Shown here: positions 27,425 to 38,193 of the stretch, in pieces
Position numbering within the stretch: the first letter of the stretch is position 1
How the letters are laid out: every line of letters begins with the position of its first letter
DNA from: Pseudoalteromonas carrageenovora IAM 12662
GTDB taxonomy: Bacteria > Pseudomonadota > Gammaproteobacteria > Enterobacterales > Alteromonadaceae
Reading direction: 5' to 3'
Length of the DNA stretch: 64,000 nt
Assembly (NCBI RefSeq): GCF_900239935.1
Contig: NZ_LT965928.1
Coordinates: 928,197-992,196 of the forward strand
Notes under the pieces: model-generated
The model's input: the letters and a program-made list of their open reading frames with translations, nothing else
The model's database searches: none
What the model was told of the DNA's origin: nothing
Program-made: the position numbers and the translations under genes

Positions 27425-28618
27425 ATGGTCATTAAGCCAAAAATTCGTGGATTTATCTGCACTAACGCACACCCAGCAGGTTGTGCAGAGCATGTTCAAG
27501 AACAAATTAACTATGTAAAACAACAAGGCGCATTAAAAAGTGCACCAAAAAATGTACTAGTTATTGGCGCATCAACAGGCTACGGCTTGGCATCGCGTAT
27601 TACAGCTGCGTTTGGTGGTGGTGCTAAAACATTAGGTATCTTCTTTGAAAAAGAGGGTACAGATCGTAAAACAGGTTCTGCTGGTTGGTATAATACAGCG
27701 GCATTCCAAAACGCTGCTGATGAAGCAGGCCTTTGGTCAAAAAATATTAATGGCGATGCGTTCTCTAACGAAATTAAGCAAAAAGCAATCGACACCATCA
27801 AAGCCGATTTAGGTAAAATAGACTGCATTATTTACAGCCTTGCATCACCTCGTCGTACGGATCCAAACACGGGTGAAGTGTTTTCTTCTACCCTTAAGCC
27901 AATTGGCAGTGCCGTTACTACTAAAAACCTAAATACATCAAAGCGTGAAATTGATGAAATTACGGTAGAAGCAGCAAACCAAGAAGATATCGACAACACC
28001 ATTAAAGTAATGGGTGGTGAAGATTGGGAAATGTGGATTGACGCTTTAAAAGAAGCAGATGTACTTGCTGATAACTTTAAAACGACTGCTTATACTTATA
28101 TTGGTAAAGAGTTAACGTGGCCAATTTACGGACACGCTACGATTGGTAAAGCAAAAGAAGACTTAGATCGTGCTACCGCGGCTATAAAAGCGTCAACTAA
28201 AGCGCTAAATGGTGAAGCGTATGTTTCATCACTTAATGCAGTAGTAACTCAAGCAAGTTCTGCTATTCCTATTATGCCTTTATATATTTCAGCTCTATTT
28301 AAAGTAATGAAAGCTGATGGCACTTACGAAGGAACTATTGAGCAAATTCACGCATTATTTAGTGAAAACCTTTATGGTGAAACGCCGCGCTTTGATGAGG
28401 GCGGTCACTTATTCCAAAATTACAAAGAGCTAGAGGACGATGTGCAAGCGCGTGTTCAAGCTGTATGGGATAGTGTAGATACAAGCTCAATTGATGAGCT
28501 AACTGACTATGTTGGTTACCATAACGAGTTTTTACGCTTATTTGGTTTTGGTTTTGACGGTGTTGATTACGATCAAGACGTAGACTCAGTTAAGCCAATC
28601 GCAAATATGGTTGATTAA
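27425..28618 (+). CDS. fabV: Trans-2-enoyl-ACP reductase, FabV type
   Basis: 397 residues, the normal length. The NAD(H)-binding segment VIGASTGYGLASR is at about 46-58 and the catalytic Y235-X8-K244 pair is in YGHATIGKAK. FabV reduces enoyl-ACP to acyl-ACP in the last step of fatty-acid elongation and is naturally resistant to triclosan. A FadR-like operator upstream hints at control with lipid metabolism. It has its own terminator and appears monocistronic. Confidence 0.95.
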   Translation: MVIKPKIRGFICTNAHPAGCAEHVQEQINYVKQQGALKSAPKNVLVIGASTGYGLASRITAAFGGGAKTLGIFFEKEGTDRKTGSAGWYNTAAFQNAADEAGLWSKNINGDAFSNEIKQKAIDTIKADLGKIDCIIYSLASPRRTDPNTGEVFSSTLKPIGSAVTTKNLNTSKREIDEITVEAANQEDIDNTIKVMGGEDWEMWIDALKEADVLADNFKTTAYTYIGKELTWPIYGHATIGKAKEDLDRATAAIKASTKALNGEAYVSSLNAVVTQASSAIPIMPLYISALFKVMKADGTYEGTIEQIHALFSENLYGETPRFDEGGHLFQNYKELEDDVQARVQAVWDSVDTSSIDELTDYVGYHNEFLRLFGFGFDGVDYDQDVDSVKPIANMVD

Positions 28619-28635
28619 TCATACTTTGTAATTAT

Positions 28636-28661
28636 AAAAAGTCGCATTCGCGGCTTTTTTT
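28636..28661 (+). terminator. Intrinsic terminator after fabV
   Basis: AAAGTCGC-ATTC-GCGGCTTT, one G-T pair in the stem, followed by seven T. Confidence 0.8.
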
Positions 28662-30328
<1,667 letters not shown>

Positions 30329-30332
30329 AGAG

Positions 30333-31535
30333 ATGGGTTTAAAAAAATATCTAGAAGATATCGAGCCGAATTTTGAAGCCGGTGGTAAATATGAAAAGTT
30401 CTACGCTCTGTATGAAGCAGCAGCAACAATTTTTTATACACCAGGCTATGTAAATAAAGGCGCGACACACGTACGCGATAACATCGACCTAAAACGTATG
30501 ATGATTTTAGTGTGGATGGCGACGTTCCCAGCTATGTTTTTTGGTATGTTCAATATCGGTCATCAGGCCGCAGGTGCTTTAGCACAAGGTTTTGAACTAG
30601 CAAATTCTTGGCAGGTTGGTCTGTTCCAGTTATTTGGTGGTGAATTAACTGCTGAATCAGGCTGGGGCGCTAAAATGTTCTACGGAGCATGTTTCTTCTT
30701 ACCTATCTACGCAGTAACGTTTGCGGTAGGTGGTTTTTGGGAAGTTATATTTGCTTCAGTGCGTAAACATGAAATTAACGAAGGTTTCTTCGTAACGTCT
30801 GTTTTATTTGCACTGATACTGCCTGCAACAATTCCTTTATGGCAAGTTGCGTTAGGTATTACGTTTGGTGTTGTAATCGCTAAAGAAATCTTTGGTGGTA
30901 CTGGCCGTAACTTCTTAAACCCTGCTTTAGCGGGCCGTGCATTTTTATTCTTCGCATACCCAGCTCAAATTTCAGGTGACACAGTATGGACAGCAGTAGA
31001 TTCTTTCTCTGGTGCAACTATGCTAGGCCAAGCGTTTGCTGGCACACTTGATTATGCAAACATGGAATTATGGTGGAATGCGTTTTACGGTTTCATTCAA
31101 GGTTCTGTAGGTGAAACATCTACACTTGCATTATTAGTAGGTGGTTTGTTCTTAATATACGTTCGTATCGCTTCTTGGCGCATCGTACTAGGTGTATTCC
31201 TAGGTATGGTAGCAACTGCATTTTTATTAAATGCTGTTGGCTCAGAAAATAACCCAGTATTTGCAATGCCTTGGCATTGGCATTTAGTACTAGGTGGATT
31301 TGCGTTCGGTATGTTCTTTATGGCTACTGACCCTGTTTCTGCTGCATTTACCGATAAAGGTAAGTTCGCTTACGGCGCGCTTATTGGCTTTATGGTAGTT
31401 ATGATCCGTGTTGTGAACCCTGCTTTCCCAGAAGGTATGATGCTAGCAATCTTATTTGCTAACTTATTCGCTCCATTGTTCGATCACTTTGTAGTGCAAG
31501 CTAATATTAAGCGGAGGTTGGCACGTAATGTCTAG
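30333..31535 (+). CDS. nqrB: Na+-translocating NADH:quinone reductase subunit B
   Basis: 400 residues, a multi-pass membrane protein related to RnfD. The covalent FMN attachment motif SGAT is at 226-229, with T229 as the linked residue, in [10 protein letters not shown]. It carries riboflavin/FMN and forms the main ion path of the complex. FMN attachment needs the ApbE flavin transferase encoded downstream. It overlaps nqrC by eight bases. Confidence 0.95.
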   Translation: MGLKKYLEDIEPNFEAGGKYEKFYALYEAAATIFYTPGYVNKGATHVRDNIDLKRMMILVWMATFPAMFFGMFNIGHQAAGALAQGFELANSWQVGLFQLFGGELTAESGWGAKMFYGACFFLPIYAVTFAVGGFWEVIFASVRKHEINEGFFVTSVLFALILPATIPLWQVALGITFGVVIAKEIFGGTGRNFLNPALAGRAFLFFAYPAQISGDTVWTAVDSFSGATMLGQAFAGTLDYANMELWWNAFYGFIQGSVGETSTLALLVGGLFLIYVRIASWRIVLGVFLGMVATAFLLNAVGSENNPVFAMPWHWHLVLGGFAFGMFFMATDPVSAAFTDKGKFAYGALIGFMVVMIRVVNPAFPEGMMLAILFANLFAPLFDHFVVQANIKRRLARNV

Positions 31536-32280
31536 TAATAACGAATCAATCGGCAAAACGTTAACGGTTGTTGTAGCACTATGTTTAGTGTGTGCAATCA
31601 TTGTATCGTTTGCTTCTGTACAGCTTCGTCCTTTACAGCAAGCTAATAAAAACAAAGATATTCAAAGCAATATCTTAGCTGCTGCGGGCATCGATAAAGT
31701 TGAAAATGTGTTAGAAACATTTGACGCTAAAATCGAAGCACGTGTTGTAAACATGACTACGGGTGAGTTTGTAGATACAGACCCAACAATCTTCGATTTT
31801 GAAAAAAGCAAATATGATGCTGAATTAAGCGTTTCTCTTAAAGAGAAAGGCGTAACAGACATTGCTGGTATTCAACGTGTGACTAAAGAGTCGCCGGTGT
31901 ATATCTCTAAAAAAGAAGATGGTTCAGTTGATGCAATCATTCTTCCTATCCAAGGCTACGGCTTATGGGGCTTAATGTATGGTTTTATCTCGCTTGAAAG
32001 CGATGGTGAAACTGTTAAAGGTATTATCTTTTACAAGCATAATGAAACCCCTGGTCTTGGTGGCGAAATTCAAAACCCACAGTGGACTGCTACATGGGAA
32101 GGCAAAGAACTGCCAATTCAAATTGTTAAAGGTACTGCAGGCGGTGATGAGCATAAGATCGATGGTCTTTCAGGTGCTACATTAACGTCTAACGGTGTTG
32201 ACAATGCAGTTGACTTTTGGACTGGTGAAAATGGCTTTGGCCCTTTCCTTGCAAAAGTACGTAAAGGAGCATTGAAATAA
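31528..32280 (+). CDS. nqrC: Na+-translocating NADH:quinone reductase subunit C
   Basis: 250 residues. One N-terminal membrane helix (about 10-31) and a periplasmic FMN-binding domain with the flavinylation motif SGAT at 215-218 (T218) in [13 protein letters not shown]. It carries the second covalent FMN of the complex. The stop codon overlaps the start of nqrD (TAATG). Confidence 0.95.
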   Translation: MSSNNESIGKTLTVVVALCLVCAIIVSFASVQLRPLQQANKNKDIQSNILAAAGIDKVENVLETFDAKIEARVVNMTTGEFVDTDPTIFDFEKSKYDAELSVSLKEKGVTDIAGIQRVTKESPVYISKKEDGSVDAIILPIQGYGLWGLMYGFISLESDGETVKGIIFYKHNETPGLGGEIQNPQWTATWEGKELPIQIVKGTAGGDEHKIDGLSGATLTSNGVDNAVDFWTGENGFGPFLAKVRKGALK

Positions 32281-32912
32281 TGGCTGATACTAAAGAAATG
32301 AAGGCGGTCCTGTTTGGTCCGGTTTTAGCTAACAACCCAATCGCACTACAAGTACTTGGTATTTGTTCTGCGCTAGCGGTAACGTCTAGCTTAAAAAATG
32401 CGTTAATCATGTCAATCGCATTGACATTAGTAACTGCATTTTCGAGCTTCTTTATCTCGCTTATTCGTAATCAGATCCCATCATCTGTACGTATCATCGT
32501 ACAAATGACAATTATTGCATCATTGGTAATCGTTGTTGACCAAGTATTACAAGCATTCTCTTACGCTACGGCAAAAGAGCTTTCTGTATTCGTTGGTCTA
32601 ATTATTACTAACTGTATCGTAATGGGTCGTGCTGAAGCATACGCGATGAAATCGCCACCACTTATGTCATTCCTTGACGGTATTGGTAATGGCTTAGGCT
32701 ACTCTGTAGTACTTCTTACTGTTGGCTTTATTCGTGAGCTATTTGGTAAGGGTTCACTATTCGGTGTTGATATTATCCCATTAGTACAAGATGGCGGTTG
32801 GTATCAGCCTATGGGTCTATTGATTTTACCACCGAGTGCATTCTTCATCATTGGTTTATTCATTTGGGTACTTCGTACCTTTAAGAAAGACCAAGTAGAA
32901 GCTAAAGCGTAA
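32280..32912 (+). CDS. nqrD: Na+-translocating NADH:quinone reductase subunit D
   Basis: 210 residues, six hydrophobic helices. Family marks include [18 protein letters not shown] (first residues after the start region), [13 protein letters not shown] with the conserved Cys, and [11 protein letters not shown]. NqrD and NqrE share a pseudo-symmetric fold that holds an iron centre between their cysteines in the membrane. Confidence 0.95.
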   Translation: MADTKEMKAVLFGPVLANNPIALQVLGICSALAVTSSLKNALIMSIALTLVTAFSSFFISLIRNQIPSSVRIIVQMTIIASLVIVVDQVLQAFSYATAKELSVFVGLIITNCIVMGRAEAYAMKSPPLMSFLDGIGNGLGYSVVLLTVGFIRELFGKGSLFGVDIIPLVQDGGWYQPMGLLILPPSAFFIIGLFIWVLRTFKKDQVEAKA

Positions 32913-32922
32913 GGGGCAAACA

Positions 32923-33531
32923 GTGGAACATTATATTAGTTTATTTGTAAAAGCCGTTTTTATTGAGAACTTAGCGTTGTCATTCTTCTTAGGCATGTGT
33001 ACTTTTTTAGCAGTATCTAAAAAAGTAACTACATCGATTGGCCTAGGTATAGCGGTTATAGTTGTATTAGGTATTTCAGTACCAGTTAACAACTTGGTTT
33101 ACCATGCGGTACTTGCACCAGGCTCACTAGCTTGGTTAGGTTACCCAGATGCAGACCTTAGCTTTTTACGTTTCTTAACTTTCATCGGTGTTATTGCAGC
33201 ACTTGTGCAAATTTTGGAAATGGCATTAGATAAGTTTTTCCCTGCACTATACAACGCATTAGGTATCTTCTTACCACTTATCACAGTTAACTGTGCAATA
33301 TTTGGTGCGGTATCATTCATGGTTGAGCGTAACTATAACTTCGGCGAGTCTGTTGTTTATGGTATTGGCGCTGGTGTTGGTTGGGCGCTTGCAATTACTT
33401 TACTTGCAGGTATCCGTGAGAAAATGAAATATTCAGACGTGCCAGACGGCCTACGTGGTTTAGGTATTACCTTCATCACTGTTGGTTTAATGGGACTTGG
33501 CTTTATGTCATTCTCTGGTATTTCACTGTAA
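32923..33531 (+). CDS. nqrE: Na+-translocating NADH:quinone reductase subunit E
   Basis: 202 residues, six membrane helices. It begins [20 protein letters not shown], has the conserved [15 protein letters not shown] with a Cys near residue 26 and a second Cys in [12 protein letters not shown]. It pairs with NqrD. Position and spacing are as in other nqr operons. The start codon is GTG at 32923. Confidence 0.95.
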   Translation: MEHYISLFVKAVFIENLALSFFLGMCTFLAVSKKVTTSIGLGIAVIVVLGISVPVNNLVYHAVLAPGSLAWLGYPDADLSFLRFLTFIGVIAALVQILEMALDKFFPALYNALGIFLPLITVNCAIFGAVSFMVERNYNFGESVVYGIGAGVGWALAITLLAGIREKMKYSDVPDGLRGLGITFITVGLMGLGFMSFSGISL

Positions 33532-33549
33532 AGGTAGCGAGGATAAATC

Positions 33550-34779
33550 ATGGATTATCAGATTTTCTTAGGCGTTGGTGTTTTCATCGCTATCGTTGTA
33601 CTACTAGTTTTAGTGATCATTGGTGCTAAATCTAAGTTAGTTGCGAGCGGTGACATCATCATCAGCATTAATGGCGACCCAGACAAAGCCATTAAAACAT
33701 CAGCAGGTAGTAAGCTTTTAGGCGCGCTATCTGAGTCAGGTATTTTCGTATCATCTGCATGTGGTGGCGGTGGCTCTTGTGGTCAGTGTCGTGTTCACAT
33801 TAAAGAAGGTGGCGGCGATATCTTACCAACTGAACTTGATCACATTTCTAAAGGTGAAGCCCGTGAAGGCTGTCGTTTAGCGTGTCAGGTAAATGTTAAA
33901 AACGACATGGAAATTGAACTTGAAGAGTCAATTTTCGGTGTTAAGAAGTGGGATTGTGAAGTTATCTCTAATGATAACAAAGCAACGTTCATTAAAGAAC
34001 TTAAGCTGCAAATTCCAGATGGCGAGTCAGTGCCTTTCCGTGCGGGTGGTTACATCCAAATAGAAGCACCTGCTCACCACGTTAAATACTCTGAATTTGA
34101 AATTCCTGAAGAGTATCGTGGCGATTGGAACCACTTTGGTTTCTTCGACCTGGAGTCAAAAGTAGACGAAGAGACTATTCGTGCTTACTCAATGGCTAAC
34201 TACCCGGAAGAAGAAGGCATAATCATGCTTAACGTGCGTATCGCTACGCCTCCACCAAGAAACCTTAGCTTGCCTTGTGGTAAAATGTCATCGTACATTT
34301 GGTCACTAACAAAAGGCGACAAGGTAACTATTTCTGGTCCGTTTGGTGAGTTCTTCGCTAAAGAAACTGACGCAGAAATGATTTTTGTTGGTGGTGGTGC
34401 TGGTATGGCTCCAATGCGTTCACATATCTTTGACCAACTTAAACGTTTGAACTCTAAACGTAAGATGAGCTTTTGGTATGGTGCACGTTCTGAGCGTGAA
34501 ATGTTCTACGTTGAAGATTTTGACGGCCTAGCGGCTGAAAACCCTAACTTCGTATGGCATACTGCACTTTCAGATCCACAGCCTGAAGATAACTGGGAAG
34601 GCTATACAGGCTTTATCCATAACGTGTTATTTGAGAACTATCTTAAAGATCACGAAGCGCCAGAAGATTGTGAGTACTACATGTGTGGTCCTCCAATGAT
34701 GAACGCGGCAGTTATCACAATGCTTAAAGATTTAGGTGTAGAAGACGAAAATATCTTATTAGATGATTTCGGTGGCTAA
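33550..34779 (+). CDS. nqrF: Na+-translocating NADH:quinone reductase subunit F
   Basis: 409 residues. An N-terminal membrane helix (about 4-25), a ferredoxin-type [2Fe-2S] domain with ligands C71, C77, C80 and C112, then an FAD- and NADH-binding reductase domain ([30 protein letters not shown]). It takes electrons from NADH and passes them through FAD and the cluster into the complex. A terminator follows, so apbE probably has separate or attenuated transcription. Confidence 0.96.
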   Translation: MDYQIFLGVGVFIAIVVLLVLVIIGAKSKLVASGDIIISINGDPDKAIKTSAGSKLLGALSESGIFVSSACGGGGSCGQCRVHIKEGGGDILPTELDHISKGEAREGCRLACQVNVKNDMEIELEESIFGVKKWDCEVISNDNKATFIKELKLQIPDGESVPFRAGGYIQIEAPAHHVKYSEFEIPEEYRGDWNHFGFFDLESKVDEETIRAYSMANYPEEEGIIMLNVRIATPPPRNLSLPCGKMSSYIWSLTKGDKVTISGPFGEFFAKETDAEMIFVGGGAGMAPMRSHIFDQLKRLNSKRKMSFWYGARSEREMFYVEDFDGLAAENPNFVWHTALSDPQPEDNWEGYTGFIHNVLFENYLKDHEAPEDCEYYMCGPPMMNAAVITMLKDLGVEDENILLDDFGG

Positions 34780-34816
34780 CACCCATACCAAAACACATTA
34801 GTTTTGGTTAAAATAC

Positions 34817-34853
34817 CAGCCTCGTTGCACTTAGTGTTACGAGGCTTTTTTTA
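34817..34853 (+). terminator. Terminator after nqrF
   Basis: AGCCTCGT (34818-34825) pairs with ACGAGGCT (34839-34846), followed by seven T. It lies between nqrF and apbE. Confidence 0.8.
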
Positions 34854-34878
34854 TTCTTTATTTTATAAGTAGGCTTTC

Positions 34879-35910
34879 ATGAATCGAGTGGGTACATTTC
34901 AAAGCTTTATAGCTTTATTTTTAATTACATTGACTTTATTACTCACTGGTTGTGGCGAAAAGCCAGTACCAGAAGGTGTTTTTTTAGAGGGTAGAACAAT
35001 GGGCACTACTTATCATATTAAGTTTTATGATGAGCAAGCGCAGTTATCATCTAAAGTATTACAAACACAAATAGACGACGTGCTAAAAAATGTAAACCAG
35101 TCAATGTCTACTTATATTGACGACTCTGAAATAAACACATTTAACAGGCTTCCTGCAAATCAAGTTATGCCTATCAGTGAAGACTTTAGAGCTGTAATAA
35201 GTGAATCAATTCGCTTAGGTAAATCAACCAACACGCTTGATGTAACAATGGGCCCACTTATTGATTTATGGGGTTTTGGCCCTGATAAAAAACCGACTAA
35301 TCGCCCAAGCGACACTGAACTTACAAAAATGGTCGAAAAAATAGGTGTTGATAAACTTATTTTAAATGAGCAAGGCTTAAGTAAAACTGTTGATGGATTA
35401 GAACTGTCATTTTCGGCTACTGCTAAAGGCTATGGTATTGATAAAGTAGCGCAGCTATTAGAAAGCCACAGTATTACTAATTATATGGTTGAGATTGGCG
35501 GTGAGCTTCGTATTAGTGGCGAAAAACCTAATAACCAAGATTGGAAAATTGCTATTGAGCAACCAGATGCAAAGCCTGGCGAGCGTAAAGTGCACCGTGT
35601 TCTATCGCCTGGCACCAACGGTATTGCTACATCGGGTGATTATCGTATTTTTTATGAGATGGATGGTGAGATTTATACCCATCTAATTGATCCGGTAACA
35701 GGTATGCCAATTAAACACGATTTAGTATCGGTTACTGTATTACACCCAAGTGCAATGACTGCTGATGGTCTAGCGACAGCGCTTACTGTAATGGGAATGG
35801 ATAAAGCACAAGCATATGCTGAGCAACATGATTTACCCGTTTATCTAATAGCTAAATCACAAGAAGGGCTAATAACGTATTCAAGCCCTGCATTTAAGCC
35901 ATACTTGTAA
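34879..35910 (+). CDS. apbE: FAD:protein FMN transferase
   Basis: 343 residues. The lipoprotein signal has lipobox LTGC (C25). The ApbE domain shows GRTMGTTYHIKFY, the flavin region DVTMGPLIDLWGFGP, and GGELRISGEKP with GIATSGDYR. It cleaves FAD and attaches FMN to threonines in the SGAT motifs of NqrB and NqrC in the periplasm, explaining its place after nqrF. The final part (HLIDPVTGMP and TADGLATALTVMG) contains the expected metal- and FAD-binding acids. Confidence 0.95.
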   Translation: MNRVGTFQSFIALFLITLTLLLTGCGEKPVPEGVFLEGRTMGTTYHIKFYDEQAQLSSKVLQTQIDDVLKNVNQSMSTYIDDSEINTFNRLPANQVMPISEDFRAVISESIRLGKSTNTLDVTMGPLIDLWGFGPDKKPTNRPSDTELTKMVEKIGVDKLILNEQGLSKTVDGLELSFSATAKGYGIDKVAQLLESHSITNYMVEIGGELRISGEKPNNQDWKIAIEQPDAKPGERKVHRVLSPGTNGIATSGDYRIFYEMDGEIYTHLIDPVTGMPIKHDLVSVTVLHPSAMTADGLATALTVMGMDKAQAYAEQHDLPVYLIAKSQEGLITYSSPAFKPYL

Positions 35911-36072
35911 TATAATTAATCTTAATTTAGGTTGGTTTAAGTTTAGAGTAATATTCTAACCTAATTTTTAGAATAGACTTTACTCGCATCTAAATTGTAT
36001 TTTAGTGTATAATTTAGCAGTCGCTCAAGAATGCTTGAGCATAATTTATTGCTGATCAATAGGGGCTAAGCA

Positions 36073-36285
36073 ATGTCACTTTTTCTTCTTACTTTTGGCT
36101 TACTAATTTTAATAGTTTCGGCGATGGCCGTTGGTATGATCGTGCAAAAAAAATCGATGGCAAGTAGCTGTGGTGGTCTAGGCTCTGTAGGTATTGATAA
36201 AGCCTGTGATTGTGATGACCCATGCGATAAACGTAAAAACCGCATGGCTAAAGAGCAAGCCTGGAAAGAAAATCAAATTATTTAA
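36073..36285 (+). CDS. nqrM: Na+-NQR maturation protein
   Basis: 70 residues. An N-terminal membrane helix (about 4-24) is followed by four cysteines (C33, C45, C47 and C51) in the pattern SSCGGLG..ACDCDDPC and a Lys/Arg-rich tail. This is the DUF539/NqrM family, needed to insert the iron centre between NqrD and NqrE. The gene usually follows apbE, as here. A terminator stands 29 bases after the stop codon. Confidence 0.93.
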   Translation: MSLFLLTFGLLILIVSAMAVGMIVQKKSMASSCGGLGSVGIDKACDCDDPCDKRKNRMAKEQAWKENQII

Positions 36286-36313
36286 ATTTGTAAAATAACC
36301 ATATCAATTTTAT

Positions 36314-36341
36314 TAAAAGCGCTTTTAAAGCGCTTTTTTTG
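36314..36341 (+). terminator. Terminator after nqrM
   Basis: AAAAGCGCTTT and AAAGCGCTTTT form a nearly continuous palindrome followed by T residues. Confidence 0.85.
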
Positions 36342-36449
36342 TGCCTGCTATTTGTGTATGCATTTAGCTTCTAAATAAACACAACCTTAATGTATTAGAC
36401 CAAAGTCTATAAGTTAGTTTTTTTCATCCATTAGGTTTATTTTTCTCGT

Positions 36450-36478
36450 TTGTCAAATTGGAGCTAACACTCTAAAGT
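36450..36478 (+). promoter_or_regulatory. Promoter upstream of the tandem RNA-like array
   Basis: TTGTCA (36450-36455), 17-base spacer, TAAAGT (36473-36478). Transcription would begin near 36485 and enter the first repeat unit about 60 bases later. A small GAGGC..GCCTC hairpin (36518-36535) lies in between. Confidence 0.5.
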
Positions 36479-36543
36479 TTAACCATAGACACAGAGCAAG
36501 GCTCTAGTCATAAGCTTGAGGCATAAGTTAGCCTCGCTCAAAA

Positions 36544-37080
36544 GAATCTTTATATTGTGTGTGAAGATGTTGTCAGTGTGAAAGGCAACTCAAGTTCGGT
36601 GGTGACTTAGCTTGAGTTGTTTTTATTCCCTACAATTGCCGCGCAGTGTAAACCAAGAATCTTTATATTGTGTGTGAAGATGTTGTCAGTGTGAAAGGCA
36701 ACTCAAGTTCGGTGGTGACTTAGCTTGAGTTGTTTTTATTCCCTACAATTGCTGCGCAGTGTAAACCAAGAATCTTTATATTGTGTGTGAAGATGTTGTC
36801 AGTGTGAAAGGCAACTCAAGTTCGGTGGTGACTTAGCTTGAGTTGTTTTTATTCCCTACAATTGCCACGCAGTGTAAACCAAGAATCTTTATATTGTGTG
36901 TGAAGATGTTGTCAGTGTGAAAGGCAACTCAAGTTCGGTGGTGACTTAGCTTGAGTTGTTTTTATTCCCTACAATTGCCGCTCAGTGTAAACCAAGAATC
37001 TTTATATTGTGTGTGAAGATGTTGTCAGTGTGAAAGGCGGCTCAATTTCGGTGGTGACTGAATTTGGGCTGTTTTTATTT
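36544..37080 (+). repeat. Five tandem 113-bp units, each with hairpins and an intrinsic terminator
   Basis: Units start at 36544, 36657, 36770, 36883 and 36996, exactly 113 bases apart. The first four are nearly identical; visible differences fall in one short spot (TTGCCGCGCAG, TTGCTGCGCAG, TTGCCACGCAG, TTGCCGCTCAG). The fifth diverges after its first 42 bases. Each holds a hairpin CTTTATAT-TGT-GTGTGAAG (using G-U pairs), a second stem GTTGTC..GGCAAC, and a terminator CAACTCAAG..CTTGAGTTG followed by TTTTTATT. In unit five the terminator arms have changed to CGGCTCAATTTC and GAATTTGGGCTG yet still pair. No coding frame is convincing. I infer tandem small-RNA or attenuator genes; no known family is recognised. 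Confidence 0.85.
36584..36627 (+). ncRNA. Representative terminator-ended RNA element, unit 1 of the array
   Basis: Unit 1 structure, given as the model for all five. CAACTCAAG (36586-36594) pairs with CTTGAGTTG (36611-36619) and is followed by TTTTTATT, as an intrinsic terminator. The first bases of its left arm, CAAC, also form the right arm of the alternative stem GTTGTC (36569-36574) with GGCAAC (36584-36589). The two stems cannot form together. Whether the product is a free small RNA or a regulatory leader is unknown. Confidence 0.5.
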
Positions 37081-37453
37081 GTACTCCTTTATTTTTAACC
37101 TCATTAATATCCTTATCTCTACTCCTCAAGTCTCTTAAATATCAAATATCTATAAGCTAAACCTTTATTTTCTATTGTGTTATTTTTTATTAACAAAATA
37201 GCTTCTAAAGCTTAACTCAAAAAATATGTTTTTTAGTTGAACAGAATATTCTCTTTGTTATACTCACATTCGAACTTTCAGTAAGTTTTGAAAGTTTAAT
37301 TGATACGGATCAATTTCCACTAGGTCAATTTGTGCTAGGCGGATTTGATTGTATTTAGCACCCGGTTTTAGGGCTTACAACTGCAATGTCTTTTAAGTTT
37401 TTCCATTGCAAACTGTATAACTCTCGTTTTGTTATAGTCATTTTAGTAGGTTA
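37081..37453. other. 373-bp gap between the repeat array and the cyo region
   Basis: Very A/T-rich. It holds the FNR box at 37300-37313 and, further on, TATAAC and TATAGT sequences (about 37415-37440) that could be -10 boxes without clear -35 partners. No gene is seen. Confidence 0.5.
37300..37313. promoter_or_regulatory. FNR/Anr-type box
   Basis: TTGATACGGATCAA fits the FNR consensus TTGAT-N4-ATCAA at every defined position. It lies 141 bases before a small membrane-protein gene and about 880 before cyoA. FNR represses cyo in E. coli when oxygen is absent; a like role here is inference. Confidence 0.65.
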
Positions 37454-37879
37454 ATGTCTTTGAACACACTTTCTTTGCAACATACAAATACGGAACTTGC
37501 CTCTGGCGAGCCGCAGACGTATGTGCGCTTGAATAAAGCAGGCAAGGGCGTGTGTGTAGCTATAACTTTATTAGTGTTTAATACTGTAATGTTGCTAAGC
37601 GGTGCACTAGAGGATGCTTTTAAGCTTGAAGCGCTATTAAGTGATGGGTTTATTGTAGAGCCACTGTTACTTAGTCTTGCGCAATTTTTAGCTCATCCGA
37701 TCATATCAAGTCAGTTACTAATCGGCCTTTGTTGGTTATTGTTCCATATTTTTCCAGCGCGTCGTGCTGGAATAATCCTCCGTAAAGCAGCCTTTGCTTT
37801 TGGCGAGGCTAAAGTTCAGCAACCTGTGATCTCTTCACACGGTTGTCGTGCTCCACCTAGCTTTACAGGTTGTCTGTAA
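37454..37879 (+). CDS. Hypothetical membrane protein upstream of cyo
   Basis: 141 residues, family not recognised. Two hydrophobic stretches (about 32-52, and 85-103 in SQLLIGLCWLLFHIFPARR) suggest an inner-membrane protein with a basic segment after the second helix. The tail has two isolated cysteines (SHGCRAPP and TGCL). AGG stands close before the ATG. It is preceded by an FNR box and followed by a 314-bp gap before cyoA, so it may be oxygen-controlled and linked to terminal-oxidase expression. The reading frame could also be non-coding. Confidence 0.5.
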   Translation: MSLNTLSLQHTNTELASGEPQTYVRLNKAGKGVCVAITLLVFNTVMLLSGALEDAFKLEALLSDGFIVEPLLLSLAQFLAHPIISSQLLIGLCWLLFHIFPARRAGIILRKAAFAFGEAKVQQPVISSHGCRAPPSFTGCL

Positions 37880-38193
37880 GGCTGCATTTTGTTGCTGGTT
37901 TTAATTATTTGTTCTTGCTGTAAATAATTAAAGTTAGCGTATACAAAGTAGCTCTGTGTTTTTAAACACATTCAGCCAACCAACACTCACCCAAGTTAAC
38001 TTTTATTACGTTATATAAATGCGTTTAGAAAGCTGGGTTTGTTGCTAGGTCATAATTGGCATGAGCTTTAACTTTTGAATAGCCCCCTTATTTTATAATT
38101 TAATTCTAGTTAACTTGGGTTTTTATTGAAAAATCGTTGCTTTGGTTTTCATTTAAGCAGCAAATTAAAACTCTAGGTTTGTAGGATACTCCC
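37880..38193 (+). promoter_or_regulatory. 314-bp leader region of the cyo operon with a 13-bp inverted repeat
   Basis: ACCCAAGTTAACT (37989-38001) is repeated exactly inverted at 38108-38120, where it is followed by TTTTTATT. The arms are 106 bases apart. Each arm contains the palindrome AGTTAACT. In RNA they could pair to form a terminator-like stem with a long loop, ending about 65 bases before the cyoA start; as DNA they could be two operators. No gene is seen. Confidence 0.5.

Noticed and set aside
36544..37080. A short peptide encoded by each repeat unit
   Set aside because: One phase of each unit is open for just over 20 codons up to a TAG in the terminator loop, but there is no ribosome-binding site or ATG, and the fifth unit changes the amino acids while keeping base pairing. 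The RNA structure explains the pattern better.
36544..37080. CRISPR array
   Set aside because: The units are 113 bp, nearly identical throughout, with no short-repeat/unique-spacer pattern and no cas genes.
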